From Stenopsyche tienmushanensis (Eukaryota > Arthropoda > Insecta > Trichoptera > Stenopsychidae): DNA of 64,000 bases. A program made the position numbers and the translations under genes. Each line of letters opens with the position of its first letter. Position 1 is the first letter of the stretch. The notes under the pieces were generated by a model. It saw only the letters and a program-made list of their open reading frames with translations. It made no database searches and was not told the origin of the DNA. The DNA is taken from NCBI GenBank assembly GCA_008973525.1, contig WACJ01000516.1, positions 1,674,001-1,738,000 of the forward strand, given 5' to 3'. Positions 49,001 to 60,441 of the stretch are shown in pieces.

Positions 49001-51663
49001 CGAGCCAATAGTAATAGTATTCTACTTTGACAGATTCGTGTAATGGTAGCATTTGGACAAAAAATGTCTAGTGTGATTTTTTATTGCTCTTGTGGGACCG
49101 AGTAATTAGGCTTTGGACATTATTCTTGTCGAATGAGGTCAATATTGACTTAAGAGGAAATTTGCTTTAATTCTAAACGGCAATCTTCAGATTTATGTGG
49201 CAATTTTTTATACGTGAGTGGCGTTTTATTGTACCAGGAGTCTCCAATTAAAGTAGCTGAGATTGTTGTTAATTTATCGTTATTTAATGAACGAATAGGG
49301 TAGATTACTATGCGCGTATGACGCCAATGAAAATATTTAAGCTAGTGGATAATCTTGACACATTGTATTTCTTTGATTTATGGATGTGCGTAACTATTGC
49401 AATTTGAATGCAAAATATTTCCCTTTATGAATAATTTTGGAAGGCATGGCAAGTTGTTCAACACTGTGAAGCATGTTGTAATTGTTATGGGTGTTTTTTG
49501 TGGTAACGAAAGGTAATTAACAACCGTCAGGTTATTATATTGTAAGAGACTTATGAAGGTAATAACATAGGCCATAATTGTTCCCCTGGCAAGGAAGCTC
49601 GCAGAGCCGTCTCGAATATTTACCCTTATGTTTAAATGGTGTCTGTTTACCCTCATATTTAATTGGCGTATATCGCAAGGGGCTACATAATTATTATTTG
49701 ACAAAATACCTCATCGTGTATCAGAGAGGAATGTCGCTTGGGGTCAAGTGTGGCTTGGGTTAAATTGAGCACAAAAATTGTGATTTCGGTGGAGAATGGT
49801 CTTTAATTGAAGATTGTTTCGTGAGTATTATAAATAAGGATATCAGCGCTGGAGCATTCCCAGGTTCTATAATGTAGGTTTCGAAATTTTGCCTTTGCTA
49901 AGTGCTGGAATGTAATATCTTCCGAAAGCAGCGTGTTTTCGGGAGATAGGATTTTCTGTACCATATGTGCTTGTATTGATTCAGCCGGAATTTCTAGTAT
50001 CAGACCCTTGTTTCTTTGACACAATCATAAGCTTTGTGACAAATATTCACATAGTCATCAAGTGCAATAGTTTCTACAAAGGTTCCTGAGATGTTTCAAT
50101 TTTTAGACAACAACCACATTGAGCTATTTAAGTCGATTTGGGAGCGAATCTGTCAACACTATTATAATATACTACAATGACTTTGCAACCAGTCGTAAAT
50201 TAACTCAAAATTAAATGGTAATGTAAAAACTCTCTCCATTTTGCGAAATATGTTGTCGATTTGTAATTCGTAGAACCTAAAAGCTATCTCATCGATCGCA
50301 GATTAATAAAATATTGTATCATTGAAAATTGAGATGCAAATGAACTTGCATAAGGTAATCTGATAAAAATAGTAATTTAAGCTGATCGTAGAAGCAAATT
50401 AAGTAAGACTGTGTCATAGAATTTTGGTTCTTAACAACAATGAAACTGAAACCAATACATATCAAAACGTCGGTAAATATGATTTCAGAAGAAGAAAGAA
50501 GAACACAACTAAATAAAATACGAGCAGGCTTTGTATCTCAGAAGATAAATAGCAACTGCAATTGTTTGCCAAATTGGAAGTTAACGAACAATAAGAGAAC
50601 GCCAAAAACAAACACAAATAATAATATATAATAAAACAATGTAATTCTCATTAAAATCATATCCATATTAAAATAAAACCATTTTGTGATTGTTGCTGAA
50701 ATTTTCTTCCTCGGGAAATTAAGATACATCGTAAATATAGACGTTGGAGGTATTAATAAGTTGCAATTTTAATTATGCATGAAATTATTTATAATACAAT
50801 TAATACTAATTATTACATTAATCAACATGTGACGCAATCAATTTTATTTTATTTCTATTCATTGTAGTTTGGTTCAATTTATGCAGTTTTTTGATTTACT
50901 CGAAATTTGTGGAACAAATTAATTACGCATTTGAAAATTCCGTGATGCCGAATGAAATATTTATATTATATTACCATTTGTAGAACACAAAAGACACCCT
51001 TCTATATCGGTCTCTTTAGGGACCCCATATGATTCCATATGATTTATACATTTAATTTTAATACACGAAACGACCGATATAATATTTTTAAAGCTCATTT
51101 TGATTGATGATGGTTAATGTTTTATTAAAAATGATAAGCAACCGGTTATAACCTTTCATATCTCTAGACGTTTTCTGAATTTTTGATTGATGATAACGCC
51201 GTGGATCTGTTTAAAAATATATACATATTTATTTGTGACAATATGAAGTCTTCAACTTGTTTAAATAAAAAAAAGTAGTGTTACATTATAGATTTTCTGG
51301 TACGATACAATTTATCTTACTAAAAATAGAAAATGATGAAGTTACATATTAAGGACTTAAATCTAATATATTTAATACGCGTACATGATCTGTAATAATT
51401 TTTATCAGAATTGTTAAAATTCAACAGATCTGAAAGCTGGTTCCTACATGTTTATAACGGGAAATGAACTCTTAAGGGATTTACCTATATTGTGAAATCT
51501 TAAAATTTCGTTAATAACTTGTGTTACTAGTTGAATCTGGTTTACGCCAAATTATTACAGAATTATCATTGAAACATGTATTACAGTTAAGGGTCCTAAA
51601 TATTCGTAAAATTAATGATTCGAATAACGAATATGACATTGTTAAAGTATTCAAATATTTTCG
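46056..51663. other. Intronic DNA, mostly nothing recognised
   Basis: Apart from the TA microsatellite, this 5.6-kb stretch holds no supported transposon or exon. Open frames of 108 codons at 46911-47237 (+) and 49378-49704 (-) have no recognisable motif. The part 46670-46800 is less AT-rich. Near 51003-51081 ATATCGGTC and GACCGATAT form a spaced inverted repeat with CATATGATT duplicated between; it could be a tiny MITE. Confidence 0.35.
46637..46660. repeat. (TA)n microsatellite
   Basis: About ten TA units directly after TTTCAG. Confidence 0.9.
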
Positions 51664-51830
51664 ATATATACGAGGTTGATTCAAATATAATCCGGAATTT
51701 TGCTGTACAAATTTATTAGTGATATTTAAAAACACAAATTTTGTATTTTATTTTTCTACATAGCTATCTTCATTAGAAATATATTTATTCCATCAAAAAT
51801 TGTGTCGTATTTCTTCATAAAAATATACAT
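51664..51830 (-). repeat. Mariner-like 3' end with last codons of the transposase
   Basis: After TA at 51669-51670 comes CGAGGTTGATTCAAATATAA, similar to mariner ends. On the minus strand the frame WNKYISNEDSYVEK with stop at 51748-51750 resembles the usual mariner C-terminus (...G.YVEK stop), the same ending seen in copy B. Only this end survives. The assignment rests on the short C-terminal motif plus the end. Confidence 0.55.
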
Positions 51831-52424
51831 CCCTAAACGACATTAAAAGGTTTTTAATAGTTTTAGTTTAGTTTACCTAAAAAGTTTTAGCATATCTTTC
51901 GTATTCATCTGACCATCTTATAATTATTATAAGTTTAAGTCTTTAAAACATTTAATCTTGGAGGAATTTGACTTTCTGGCGGGTAAAATTGCGCAACCGT
52001 GTGCGACAATATAATCTCACGTAAAATTGCTGTAACTTCAAAACTACAAAAAAATAAGAAAATAAAAAAAACCGTTATACAAAATAACTGCGTCTTTGAA
52101 TGATAGTTTTGAAAACACTTATTTTTATAAAGTAAAATTTAAAAACAGATCTCGATAAAATTTGTGTAATGAGCCACATTTGAAATATTTCTTGTCATTA
52201 ATTCTGAAAAGTTGTTCTTGGTACCTCTTCAAGTTTAACGACTTATTGAACAATTTGTATGACATGTAGCATATCGTTGGAAAGGGTATAATTTAGAGAA
52301 CCCTTTAAAACTAAATTAAGTTCAAAATAGTCGTTAGTTTTTTTAAAAGAATTTAGAAATTGACATTAAAGGTGAAATTTTGGCTATCTTTTCAAAATGT
52401 TGAAAAAAATAATATATTTAGACA
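51831..52424. other. Possible non-coding part of a repeat
   Basis: No frame or motif. It leads into the MITE end at 52425-52532 and may belong to a longer form of that element. Confidence 0.25.
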
Positions 52425-52532
52425 ACCCTGACACTTAGGACATGGGGCCTATGCGTGAAGCGTAGAAAAAGATCCCGCTAACTCCCAAAAAAAAAAAAAA
52501 AATTTGGGTTCATGTGCAAAACACCCTGTATA
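52425..52532 (-). repeat. Short MITE with ACAGGGTGTTTTGCA ends, copy 2
   Basis: The inverse of 2811-2911: ACACTTAGGACATGGGG, GTGAAGCGTAGAAAAAG, a 16-base A run, then CATGTGCAAAACACCCTGTA. The far end (CAACCCTGACACTTAGGA) is less conserved than in copy 1. Confidence 0.65.
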
Positions 52533-55385
52533 TATATATAATTGTTGTCTATAAAGTAGTATCATTATCGAATACGAATTGTTTATGGAGAGCTTTTAAT
52601 TTTCTCCTAGAAATTTTCGGTAATATTCTATATATATTTTAGTCGTCCAGACCACAATGAATTTCCGAATAATTTAGCAAGAATGTTGACGAGCATTCCG
52701 CAAGACGGAAAAATTAAAAATATTTTTAATTTCACATAGCTTCTTTTGTTCGCCACAATGCCATCATATTTTGTCCGATGCTAAAAATACGAAATGGAAC
52801 TTTAGAGAGTTAAATAAACAATAAAAGCGTTTTGAAGGACGAAATTAACATGGGAACGTACTCTGGTGCGTCGGATGCGAGTTGACAACCCTTTGACTAA
52901 TTGGGGGCACCCCGACTCGTAGCGTTAGCCCGCAAACACGAAAACCTAAATAATATGTTAACTTTTGCATAAATTCCGGAAATAAATGAACTCCTGGGCA
53001 ACGTGTTTGTATCATCCCGACGGATAGCAATTTGTTTTGATAGCTAAATATTTAATTATTTATTTGTGAAGTAGCCTAATGAAGACTTGACAGATGGTAG
53101 CAGCAAAGTTTTGCTAAGGCGAAGGTTTAATTTAATTCGTCGACTTTCAAGTCTTATGGAAACAATTTGAGTACCTCGTTAGTTAAAAGCGATAAGAAAA
53201 ATCAACGGGAAATAATTGTCCAAAAGGCATGTTTTGTTGCATTTTTTATTTTTATAGATATACCCATTTGGAATGTTCGATATTCCTTGTAAGTGATACA
53301 TATCTTTAAAATATTTACCATTTAGAATATAAGATAAACATATAAATAAAGTTGAATAAAATGAATTCAATTATAAGCAAGACCAACGAGTTATCTTTTC
53401 CACTGGGAGAAGATTTTTGTGTGGTGGTTTCCTTTTGTCTTTCATTTTTAGCTACTTAATTAGTATTTTTTTAAAGATGAGATTTTATCATGATTTTTTT
53501 TTAAATCGGGATATCTTTTGGAAGAACATTCATTCAAAATATTCTTCGAAAAACACAATGCAATTATTTGTTAATCCCAAAGAACAAATCTAAGAAAATT
53601 GTCAGTATACCTTTGATTAGTGCTTCAAGTGAAACTCTTCAAACGTATCTGTACAATTCGTGAATGGAATTTGCATATTGCATGAAATTAAAGTAAATTT
53701 TATACAATCTAAGTGAGGTCGTACAAATAAAAGAATTATGGTGTTGAATTGGAAATGAGCGTTCCAATCGTTGCGATGAAAACCGGCAATGGATATCTGC
53801 CTAGGTATCGGGAATCTGGAGGGAATTGATGGAATTGGGTTGCTGAAATGGCTTTGGGCCGATTTGATTGTAAAGATAATAAGTAAATTAGTGAGATGCT
53901 TGTCCTTCAATGAATTTGAGAGGATTGACGAAGGCAAATACTCTAAAGTAGCACTCCTCCAATGGAATTATTTGGCTTTCAGTGACGATGTTAATATATT
54001 TCGAAAAAGGCCCAAAAGACAGATTGCTCTATAATAGTAAACATTTTTTTTAAAAAGATTGATTGTATCGTATTGTTTTGTAAATAAAAATAGAATATTT
54101 AAAAACTCTTTAACTAAATGCCAAAATCACCCTTTTGAAACCCCATTGATTTTTTTAAACATCAAAACAATCCAGATTCGATAACGATATTACAAATATC
54201 TGTGTGATAATTTTTATTATGTTTTCTAATGAAAGTTCTGGGATGAAATTCAGGATTACATGAAAATGAACAATATATCTAAAGTGCATTGTATTCGGGG
54301 ATACAACTTATTTTCTAGGGGAATTTTAATAAACACGTGTTTCTCTGGAGACTCTCGATGTATGATCTAAGTTATGACCTTATCTGAATTTTTGCAATAG
54401 CTCATAATATTATAGTTAAAATGTCTCTTGAAGAAAATATTTTGCTGGGTCATCAATTTTTCAGATACCTGAGCACTTTTGGTTCATTATCACGTCAATC
54501 AAAAGACTTACCTAAAACAACAAATTTAAAAATGTATTAGAACAAATATTTTATGTATACGAATTTTAGTTAGGAAAAACTTATAATTCTTACCCGAGTG
54601 CTCTTAATGCTTAACATTTGAAGTCCTGGTCACCTTTGGAATTTGAGTTATTAGCAATTCCTCTGAAACAAACTGCACAATTTTGAACAATGTACATCTG
54701 AACTAACCACTCTGTATTACACTCTCAAAATATAATTTTAATTCTACTTTGCTCAAGACCGGTTGCTTTTGCGTTAAACCTGAAATGAAAGTATAGACAC
54801 AATCCAGGATATTTTCCGCAACCATCTGTGTCAACATTCAAAGATCGATTTAATCGTCCATAAGAAATGTCAAAATTATCAATAACAATTTTTTTACATA
54901 AAGAAACTTTTGAATCATTTTTTGGCAGAAAAAAAATTATAATTCACTTTTTTCATCGGTCTTACAGAAGATCTGGTTTGCCGTTGTTTTATTACTCGTT
55001 TATGAACTGTACATTTTAAAAATAGAGTCTGCTTTGTATAGTCCTTTAATTTCCAAAAAAATTCAAAAATAGATTTTCCTTCTTCATATTTAAAGAGATT
55101 CAAGCATTTTTTTTCCAGAAGCGATTCCTATTTTCAAAATATTTAACTTTGACTACTTTGAATGTTCTTGATATGTATTCTTCCCCACTATTTCTCTTCA
55201 ACTTTCTGATATTTTGTATATAGTAAAGTTCGTTTCTACATGCCAAAAGTGTGATTTGCTGAAACTTAAATGTGATGCATCCAGTGATAAAAATGAGAAG
55301 TTCTCTTCTCATTTTCTTCTTTACTTCAAGAGAATCTTTAACAAATACATAATTCACACTCGAAAAGTGCCGAACAAGTCAGAAA
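52533..55385. other. Intronic DNA, nothing recognised
   Basis: Frames on both strands at 53617-54034 overlap and have no motif. Nothing else is supported. Confidence 0.35.
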
Positions 55386-55820
55386 ATGTCCAACGGACGA
55401 CCAAAAAAAAAATCAAAAGACAATCCTGACGAATATTATGGGTTTTCATTTGATTTACAGAAAGCGTTTCCGTATCCAAAATTTTCTGTTTCAATAGCTT
55501 ATTATAAGCGAAATATGTATGTATACAACTTAGGTTACCATAATTTCCAAAATGATACAGATAAAATGTACGTATGGGATGAAATTACAGCATCAAGAGG
55601 TTCGCAGAAAGTTGCTTTATGTATTTTAAAGCATTGTGAAAAAATAACAATTCAAAAATATGCAATAGCAAACAGTGTTACTTGTACGGGCCAAAATCGT
55701 AACATCAAAATTGCTCATTTTGAAAACCGTCTTTGTTATTTGAACCTAAACATCGCATCGAAAAAATATTTAAACACACTTAAAATCTATAAAGACTCGC
55801 CTGATTTTGTTGCTAAATGA
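55386..55820 (+). pseudogene. Uncharacterised transposon-type ORF with GQNRN motif, internally deleted
   Basis: A 144-codon frame: a basic start (GRPKKKSKDNPDEYYGFSFD), LQKAFPYPKFSVSIAYYKRN, MYVYNLGYHNFQ, MYVWDEITASRGSQKVALCI and TCTGQNRNIKIA. Similar proteins with YNLG, MYVWDE..ASRGSQE and D.C.GQNRN blocks are, as I recall, repeated many times in insect genomes, which marks them as transposon proteins, possibly with an RNase-H-like core; the catalytic role is inference. After NRNIKIA the text jumps to KKYLNTLKIYKDSPDFVAK and stop. The inverted arm at 56478-56812 encodes the fuller ending ESPERRIEKYFNTLKIYNDS then PEFVAE, so a large middle part is deleted here. Not functional as it stands. 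Confidence 0.6.
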
Positions 55821-56818
55821 CGATTAGGAGACATTCTGGAGCTGTCATGTATTTTGCGTATCACTTGGAGGAAGAAGTATCAATTTATAAACGCACGTGT
55901 AATTTTCACCACGCGACAATAAAATGTATCGACCGACAAACCTAAATATCGAATGACAACTGATCGGTGTTGGTTTAAAACGCGACGCCTTAACGCGACG
56001 GAAAAATTTAAGCGCATTTATGATCAATTATTAAGCCTTATTAACCAATGATACATTGAGCTGTTATGATAAACTTTCACATAAAAAAAATCTCAGTATT
56101 CTATCTCTAAAATCAGGTATTCAAACGCAAGCTTGTTCTTTGGGAAAAGTTTTTGAAAATTGAAAATGATACGCACTTGTCGATATGCAACTTAAACTAA
56201 TAAAATTTTAAGAATCTGTATCGTATCAAAAATCGGCCAACGGCTTTCCTTGTGGATCGAAAAAATAATGCCCGAAAGTTGCTCCTAATCCTTCTGAGCT
56301 CCCCGCTGATAGTGATCCAGGATCATGTGGTTCATCACGCTTGATAAGGCCGTGGAAAAAAATTGAAGAATAATATTTTTATAAAATATTTTGCTAAATT
56401 TCTTGACAATGAATAACCATGCCTAAATACTATAAAAATAACATGATTTTTTTATATGAAAGATTATCATAGCAGCTCAATTTATCATTTGTTAATAAGG
56501 CTTAATAATTTATCATAAATGCGCTTAAATTTTTCCGTCCCGTTAAGGCGTCGCATTTTAGACCAACACCGATCAGTTGCTATTCGATACTTAGGTTAAC
56601 CGGTCGATACATTTTATTGTCGCGTGGTGAAAATTGCACGTGCGTTTATAAAGTGACACTTCTTCTTCCAAGTGATACGCAAAATACATAACAGCTCCAG
56701 AATGTCTCCTAATCGTCATTCAGCAACAAATTCAGGCGAGTCATTATAGATTTTAAGTGTGTTGAAATACTTTTCGATGCGACGTTCAGGTGATTCAAAC
56801 TCAGGTCGATCGGGCATT
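55735..56818. repeat. Long inverted repeat: two tail-to-tail ends of the same element
   Basis: Left arm 55735-56095 and right arm 56440-56818 are inverse and similar throughout (CGCATCGAAAA..TATTT, ACTTAAAATCTATAA.GACTC, GACGATTAGGAGACATTCTG, AATTTTCACCACGCGACAAT, GATCGGTGTTGG), separated by about 345 bp. Each arm carries the C-terminal codons of the GQNRN-type ORF, on opposite strands. This is either one element with long inverted ends or two copies meeting at their 3' ends. Confidence 0.88.
56226..56386 (-). other. Unrelated open frame in the loop of the inverted repeat
   Basis: The minus-strand frame reads FHGLIKRDEPHDPGSLSAGS then SEGLGATFGHYFFDPQGKPL, ADF and stop (56226-56228). It is much more GC-rich and protein-like than the arms. 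A possible acceptor lies before the CGTGATGAA codons (pyrimidines, then CTTATCAAG at about 56341). No family was recognised. It may be a captured host exon or part of the transposon. Confidence 0.35.
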
Positions 56819-57419
56819 TTATAAATATTTTAATAATGAATATTCACATTGAATAGTCTAGAACACGTATCAGGGTAACGATTCATAGTGGATTGAAGGT
56901 ACTTAATGTCAATTTAAAAATATAAGATTTAGGGCCGTTAAAATAGTGCAGAATTTTTTTCGTAGTCAACCCATTTTATTCGCTAATAATACACAAGATT
57001 CGCTGCAATCTTGTGACGGTTTTATTTCACGTTGATGCATCATCATCGACTACTCAGATCTTGTGCAGCATTAATACGATTGCAGATTGGTAGATCAAAT
57101 TCATGTCCATTTTGCAACGTAGAATTTAGCGACATTAGGGCGACTTTTGTCCATCCGGGCCCAACTTGCGCATGTTGAAGGTGACAATTATTCACGATAT
57201 CAATGTAGGTCATATATTTATTATTTTTCATTTTTTTTTCATAGCTCTGTAAAAGCGTAATAAACCACCTGAACCTGGATCACCATCATCAGCAAAGATA
57301 ACAGGATAGGATATCGCTGCAGGACATTAATTTGTCGAACCACAGGTGAAGCTGTGGACCGATTTTCTAAATCATAGCTTATAGTAATTGGTAAGGTTTT
57401 AGCGAATCGTGAAAATGTC
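56819..57419. other. Intronic DNA, nothing recognised
   Basis: No supported feature between the two inverted structures. Minus-strand frames at 57043-57231 and 57239-57421 have no motif. Confidence 0.3.
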
Positions 57420-57444
57420 AAATGGCCAGGTACGTCTTCTTAAC

Positions 57445-57545
57445 CAGTGTAACGTTTGAGGCGGGGGCGCTCTCGGGAGCAGAGCCCCCGGGCGGCTCCC
57501 CGCCCCCACGTGCTCGTCGGGATGGCCGCGCTGACGCACGGGTCT
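57445..57545 (+). repeat. GC-rich terminal block of the palindrome, outer copy
   Basis: CAGTGTAACGTTTGAGGCGG followed by GGGGCGCTCTCGGGAGCAGA and CTCGTCGGGATGGCCGCGCT. The inverse of 59160-59262 (which reads, inverted, CAGTCTAACGTTTAGGGCGA). Flanks TTCTTAAC and TTGTAACG are only roughly alike, so a target duplication is uncertain. Confidence 0.75.
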
Positions 57546-58789
57546 GTTCTTCTATCGGGCTGTGATGTTGCTGCAGGAGGAATAACCTCCCGCGGTCAAA
57601 GCTAACCGACGACTCTCCCGACTCCCGCTTCCTGCGCGTCACTACCTAACCGGCAACAGTGCACGTGCAAAAAACGATCGGTCGGTAAGCAGGTGCAATG
57701 TCTCCACAGGGCCACAAGAGATGACGCTGTTAAAATATCACACTTAAATATATAAAATTACACTCTTCTTCCCTTAACTTCGACCATCCTCGGTCGAACG
57801 TATACTTTATATAAAACAAAATTCCAAAAAATAGTAAATGTTTCACAGTTGTCCCTCTCTCTCAAAATAAATCCAAATAGTTTGTAATACAATAACATAA
57901 TAATAAGCAATAAAATAATGTATATCGGATGTCCAAGTATTATAGTATAATAATAACAACATTTTTTACCTCATTTACATAATTTAATCATAAAAGTACG
58001 ATTAAGTTTATATATTTATTTCAAAATAAGTACCGTTAGACAAATGCCATTGTCGCTGCCGTCACGTGTCGCTATATTTTAATTACACGTTCAATCAACA
58101 ATATTAACAATAAATACAAAAACACGTATACGGATGCCCCTCGGTGCACGAAATTTTCCGGACAATCTTCCCTAGATTTCCGTACCTACGCGAAATTATA
58201 AGTTCCGGCCACCGAACCTACATCACCGACTTTCATGGAATTCTCACACTTTGAGAACTCAGCCAGCGCCTCTCCGAGGATAGTGACGGCAGCAATCAAC
58301 CTCACCATCGTGCTCCAATCCGCTCTGCACGCGATCTACTACCATCCTGGCGACATTTCCAGCTCGTCAGCGTCTGGTGCTCACCAAGAGCATCGCGACT
58401 CACACTAAGTATCTCACGACATACTACCAGCCTGGTGGCATCGCCGGCACACTAGCGCCTGGTACTCAGACAAAACATCGTGTCCATAATAATAACATCT
58501 AATACACAACAATTTCGTGCACCACGGTTCTCCGATGATCTTAATTTTCATGTACAAAATAGGACAAATTTAAAAATTACGACTTCCAGAAAACAATAAC
58601 GACATGATATACTACGTGGAAGTGACTACTCAAAAAATACAAAACGAAAGCGGTGACAAAAGCATAAATTTATGATTAAATTATTTATGTTTCTTTTTTT
58701 TTAAATAAGGACTATTCCGAGTTATGTCATTTACTTGATTGCTCATTTTTTTTCAACTTTATTTTATTTTTCAAATTTATTTTTTATTG

Positions 58790-59125
58790 TTACACTTTTT
58801 TGTTTGCGTCCAAAATCACTTGTATTCGACGCCAGCGCTCCCACGCAGCAGTTTTTTGTGACGCATCATCGCCCAGGAATTTGCGCCTCCTATGGCAGCT
58901 CAACTTCTCCACATGGTCGACGGTGCGCATGGCCTTCTCGGTTGGAGGCCGGCAGATCTTCGACCCTCCAAATGTTTTCGTATACTGTGTGTCGCGTGCG
59001 TTGAGCTCGATGATGCCGACGCACCATCTACATCGTCGCTTCGAGGCTGAATGCCGATGGATTCTCCGCCATCCTAACTTCAACGCCTCACGTTGCCGGC
59101 GCGCGTCTTTTTCTTCGCCTTCCAT
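58790..59125 (-). CDS. Unassigned ORF of the palindromic element
   Basis: A 111-codon minus-strand frame starting at ATG 59125: MEGEEKDARRQREALKLGWR then RIHRHS, CRWCVGIIELNARDTQYTKT, AMRTVDHVEKLSCHRRRKFL and WERWRRIQVILDANKKV. It is very basic and arginine-rich, with no catalytic motif I know. The inverted copy on the other side has the same start in the same frame (MERDENDARRQRETLRLG, then a stop at 59332), with mostly conservative changes. That hints at past coding function. It may be a DNA- or RNA-binding protein of the element. The function is unknown. Confidence 0.35.
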   Translation of the reverse strand: MEGEEKDARRQREALKLGWRRIHRHSASKRRCRWCVGIIELNARDTQYTKTFGGSKICRPPTEKAMRTVDHVEKLSCHRRRKFLGDDASQKTAAWERWRRIQVILDANKKV

Positions 59126-59327
59126 TCAAAACCCTCAGCGTTTACAACCTGTCGATTCTGACACCAGTGTAAGTGCGGCCATCCCGACGAGCACGCGGAG
59201 GCGGGGAGCTGCCCGGGGACTCTGCCCTGAGAGCGCCTTCGCCCTAAACGTTAGACTGTTGTAACGTTAGGAGGGTTTTGAATGGAACGCGACGAAAACG
59301 ACGCGCGCCGGCAACGTGAGACGTTGA

Positions 59328-59346
59328 GGTTAGGTTAGGTTAGGTT
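59328..59346 (+). repeat. Short TTAGG telomere-type run
   Basis: GGTTAGGTTAGGTTAGGTT: almost four units of the insect telomeric repeat TTAGG, at the inner edge of the right half of the palindrome. The left half has only one unit's worth of sequence there (CTAACTTC), so the run arose in the right copy. Confidence 0.85.
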
Positions 59347-60191
59347 GTACACCCATGGCCATTAAAAGGCCATGCGCACCGTCGACCACGTGGAGAAGTT
59401 GAGCTGCCATAGGAGGCGCCAATTCCTGGTCGATGACGCGTCATAGGAAACTGCTGCGCGGGAGCGCTGGCGTCGGATATAAGTGATTTTGGACGTAAAC
59501 AAAAAAAGTTTAACAATAAGAAATAAATTTGAAAAATAAAATACAGTTGAAAAAAAAAATGAACAATCAAGTGAGTGCAATTATCCGAAAAAGTCCTTAT
59601 TTAAAAAAAAATAAATCATAAATAATTTAATCTAAAACTTATGCTTTTGCCGCCGCTTTCGTTTTGTATTTTTTGAGTAGTCGCTTCCACGTAGTATATC
59701 ATGTCGTTATTGTTTTTGGAAAGTCGTAATTTTTTAATTTGTCCTGTTTGTACGTGAAAATTAAGATCATCGGAGAACCGTGGTGCACGAAATTGTTGTG
59801 TATTAGATGTTATTATTATGGACACGATGCTTTGTGTGAGCACCAGGCGCTGGTGTGCGTCACTATCCTCGGAGAGGCGCAGGCTGAGTTCTCAACGTGT
59901 GAGAATTCCACGAAAGTCGGTGATGTAGGGTTGGTAGTCGGAACTTACAATTTCGTGCAAGTACGGAAATCTAGGGAAAGATTGTCCAGAAAATTTCGTG
60001 CACGTAGGGGCATCTGTATGAGTTTTTTTTTGTGTTTATTATTAATATTGTTGATTTAACTTGTAATTAAAATATAGCGACACGTGACGACAGCGGCAAT
60101 GGCGTTTGCCTAACGGTACTTATTTTGAAATAAATATATAAACTGAATTGTACTTTTATGGTTGAATTATGTAAATGAGGTAAAAAATGTT

Positions 60192-60441
60192 GTTATTCTT
60201 CTTCTTCTTTCTGTGCCGTGTCAGGTCCCCCCGACGTTGGCGATCACTCTGGCGAAGACCTCTCTGTCCTGCGCTGCTCGGAATAGTTCCTCCACTCTTC
60301 TTATTCCGGTCCACTCTCTAATGTTGCGCAACCAGCTCATTTGCTTTCTACCGACTCCTTGTCTTCCCTCTACCTTGCCCTCCAGTATCAATCGAAGAAA
60401 ATTATATTTATTTCCACGCAGTACATGACTCAGTCGTTATT
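60192..60441 (-). mobile_element. 5'-truncated LINE insertion (RTE/Jockey-type ORF2 end) with target duplication
   Basis: A 238-bp insert (60198-60435) flanked by GTTATT on both sides. On the minus strand it reads LSHVLRGNKYNFLRLILEGK then VEGRQGVGRKQMSWLRNIRE, WTGIRRVEELFRAAQDREVF and ARVIANVGGT, with the stop at 60221-60223. This is the C-terminus typical of non-LTR ORF2 proteins (G...GRGRKR..WL.DI..WTG......AQDRE.W...VA). The tail is a short GAA-type repeat, also typical. The frame is open throughout the insert. The corresponding site in the left half of the palindrome (57953-57972) is empty. Confidence 0.9.

Noticed and set aside
53617..54034. Overlapping frames of 106 and 81 codons on both strands
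   Set aside because: No motif in either and each can explain the other as a shadow; no splice-site support.
58735..59264. Plus-strand frames in the palindrome (89 and 154 codons)
   Set aside because: They overlap the minus-strand frame and lack conservation of a start in the inverted copy; the GC-rich sequence leaves several frames open by chance.
60162..60428. 88-codon plus-strand frame
   Set aside because: It is the antisense of the LINE ORF2 fragment, whose real reading frame is on the minus strand.
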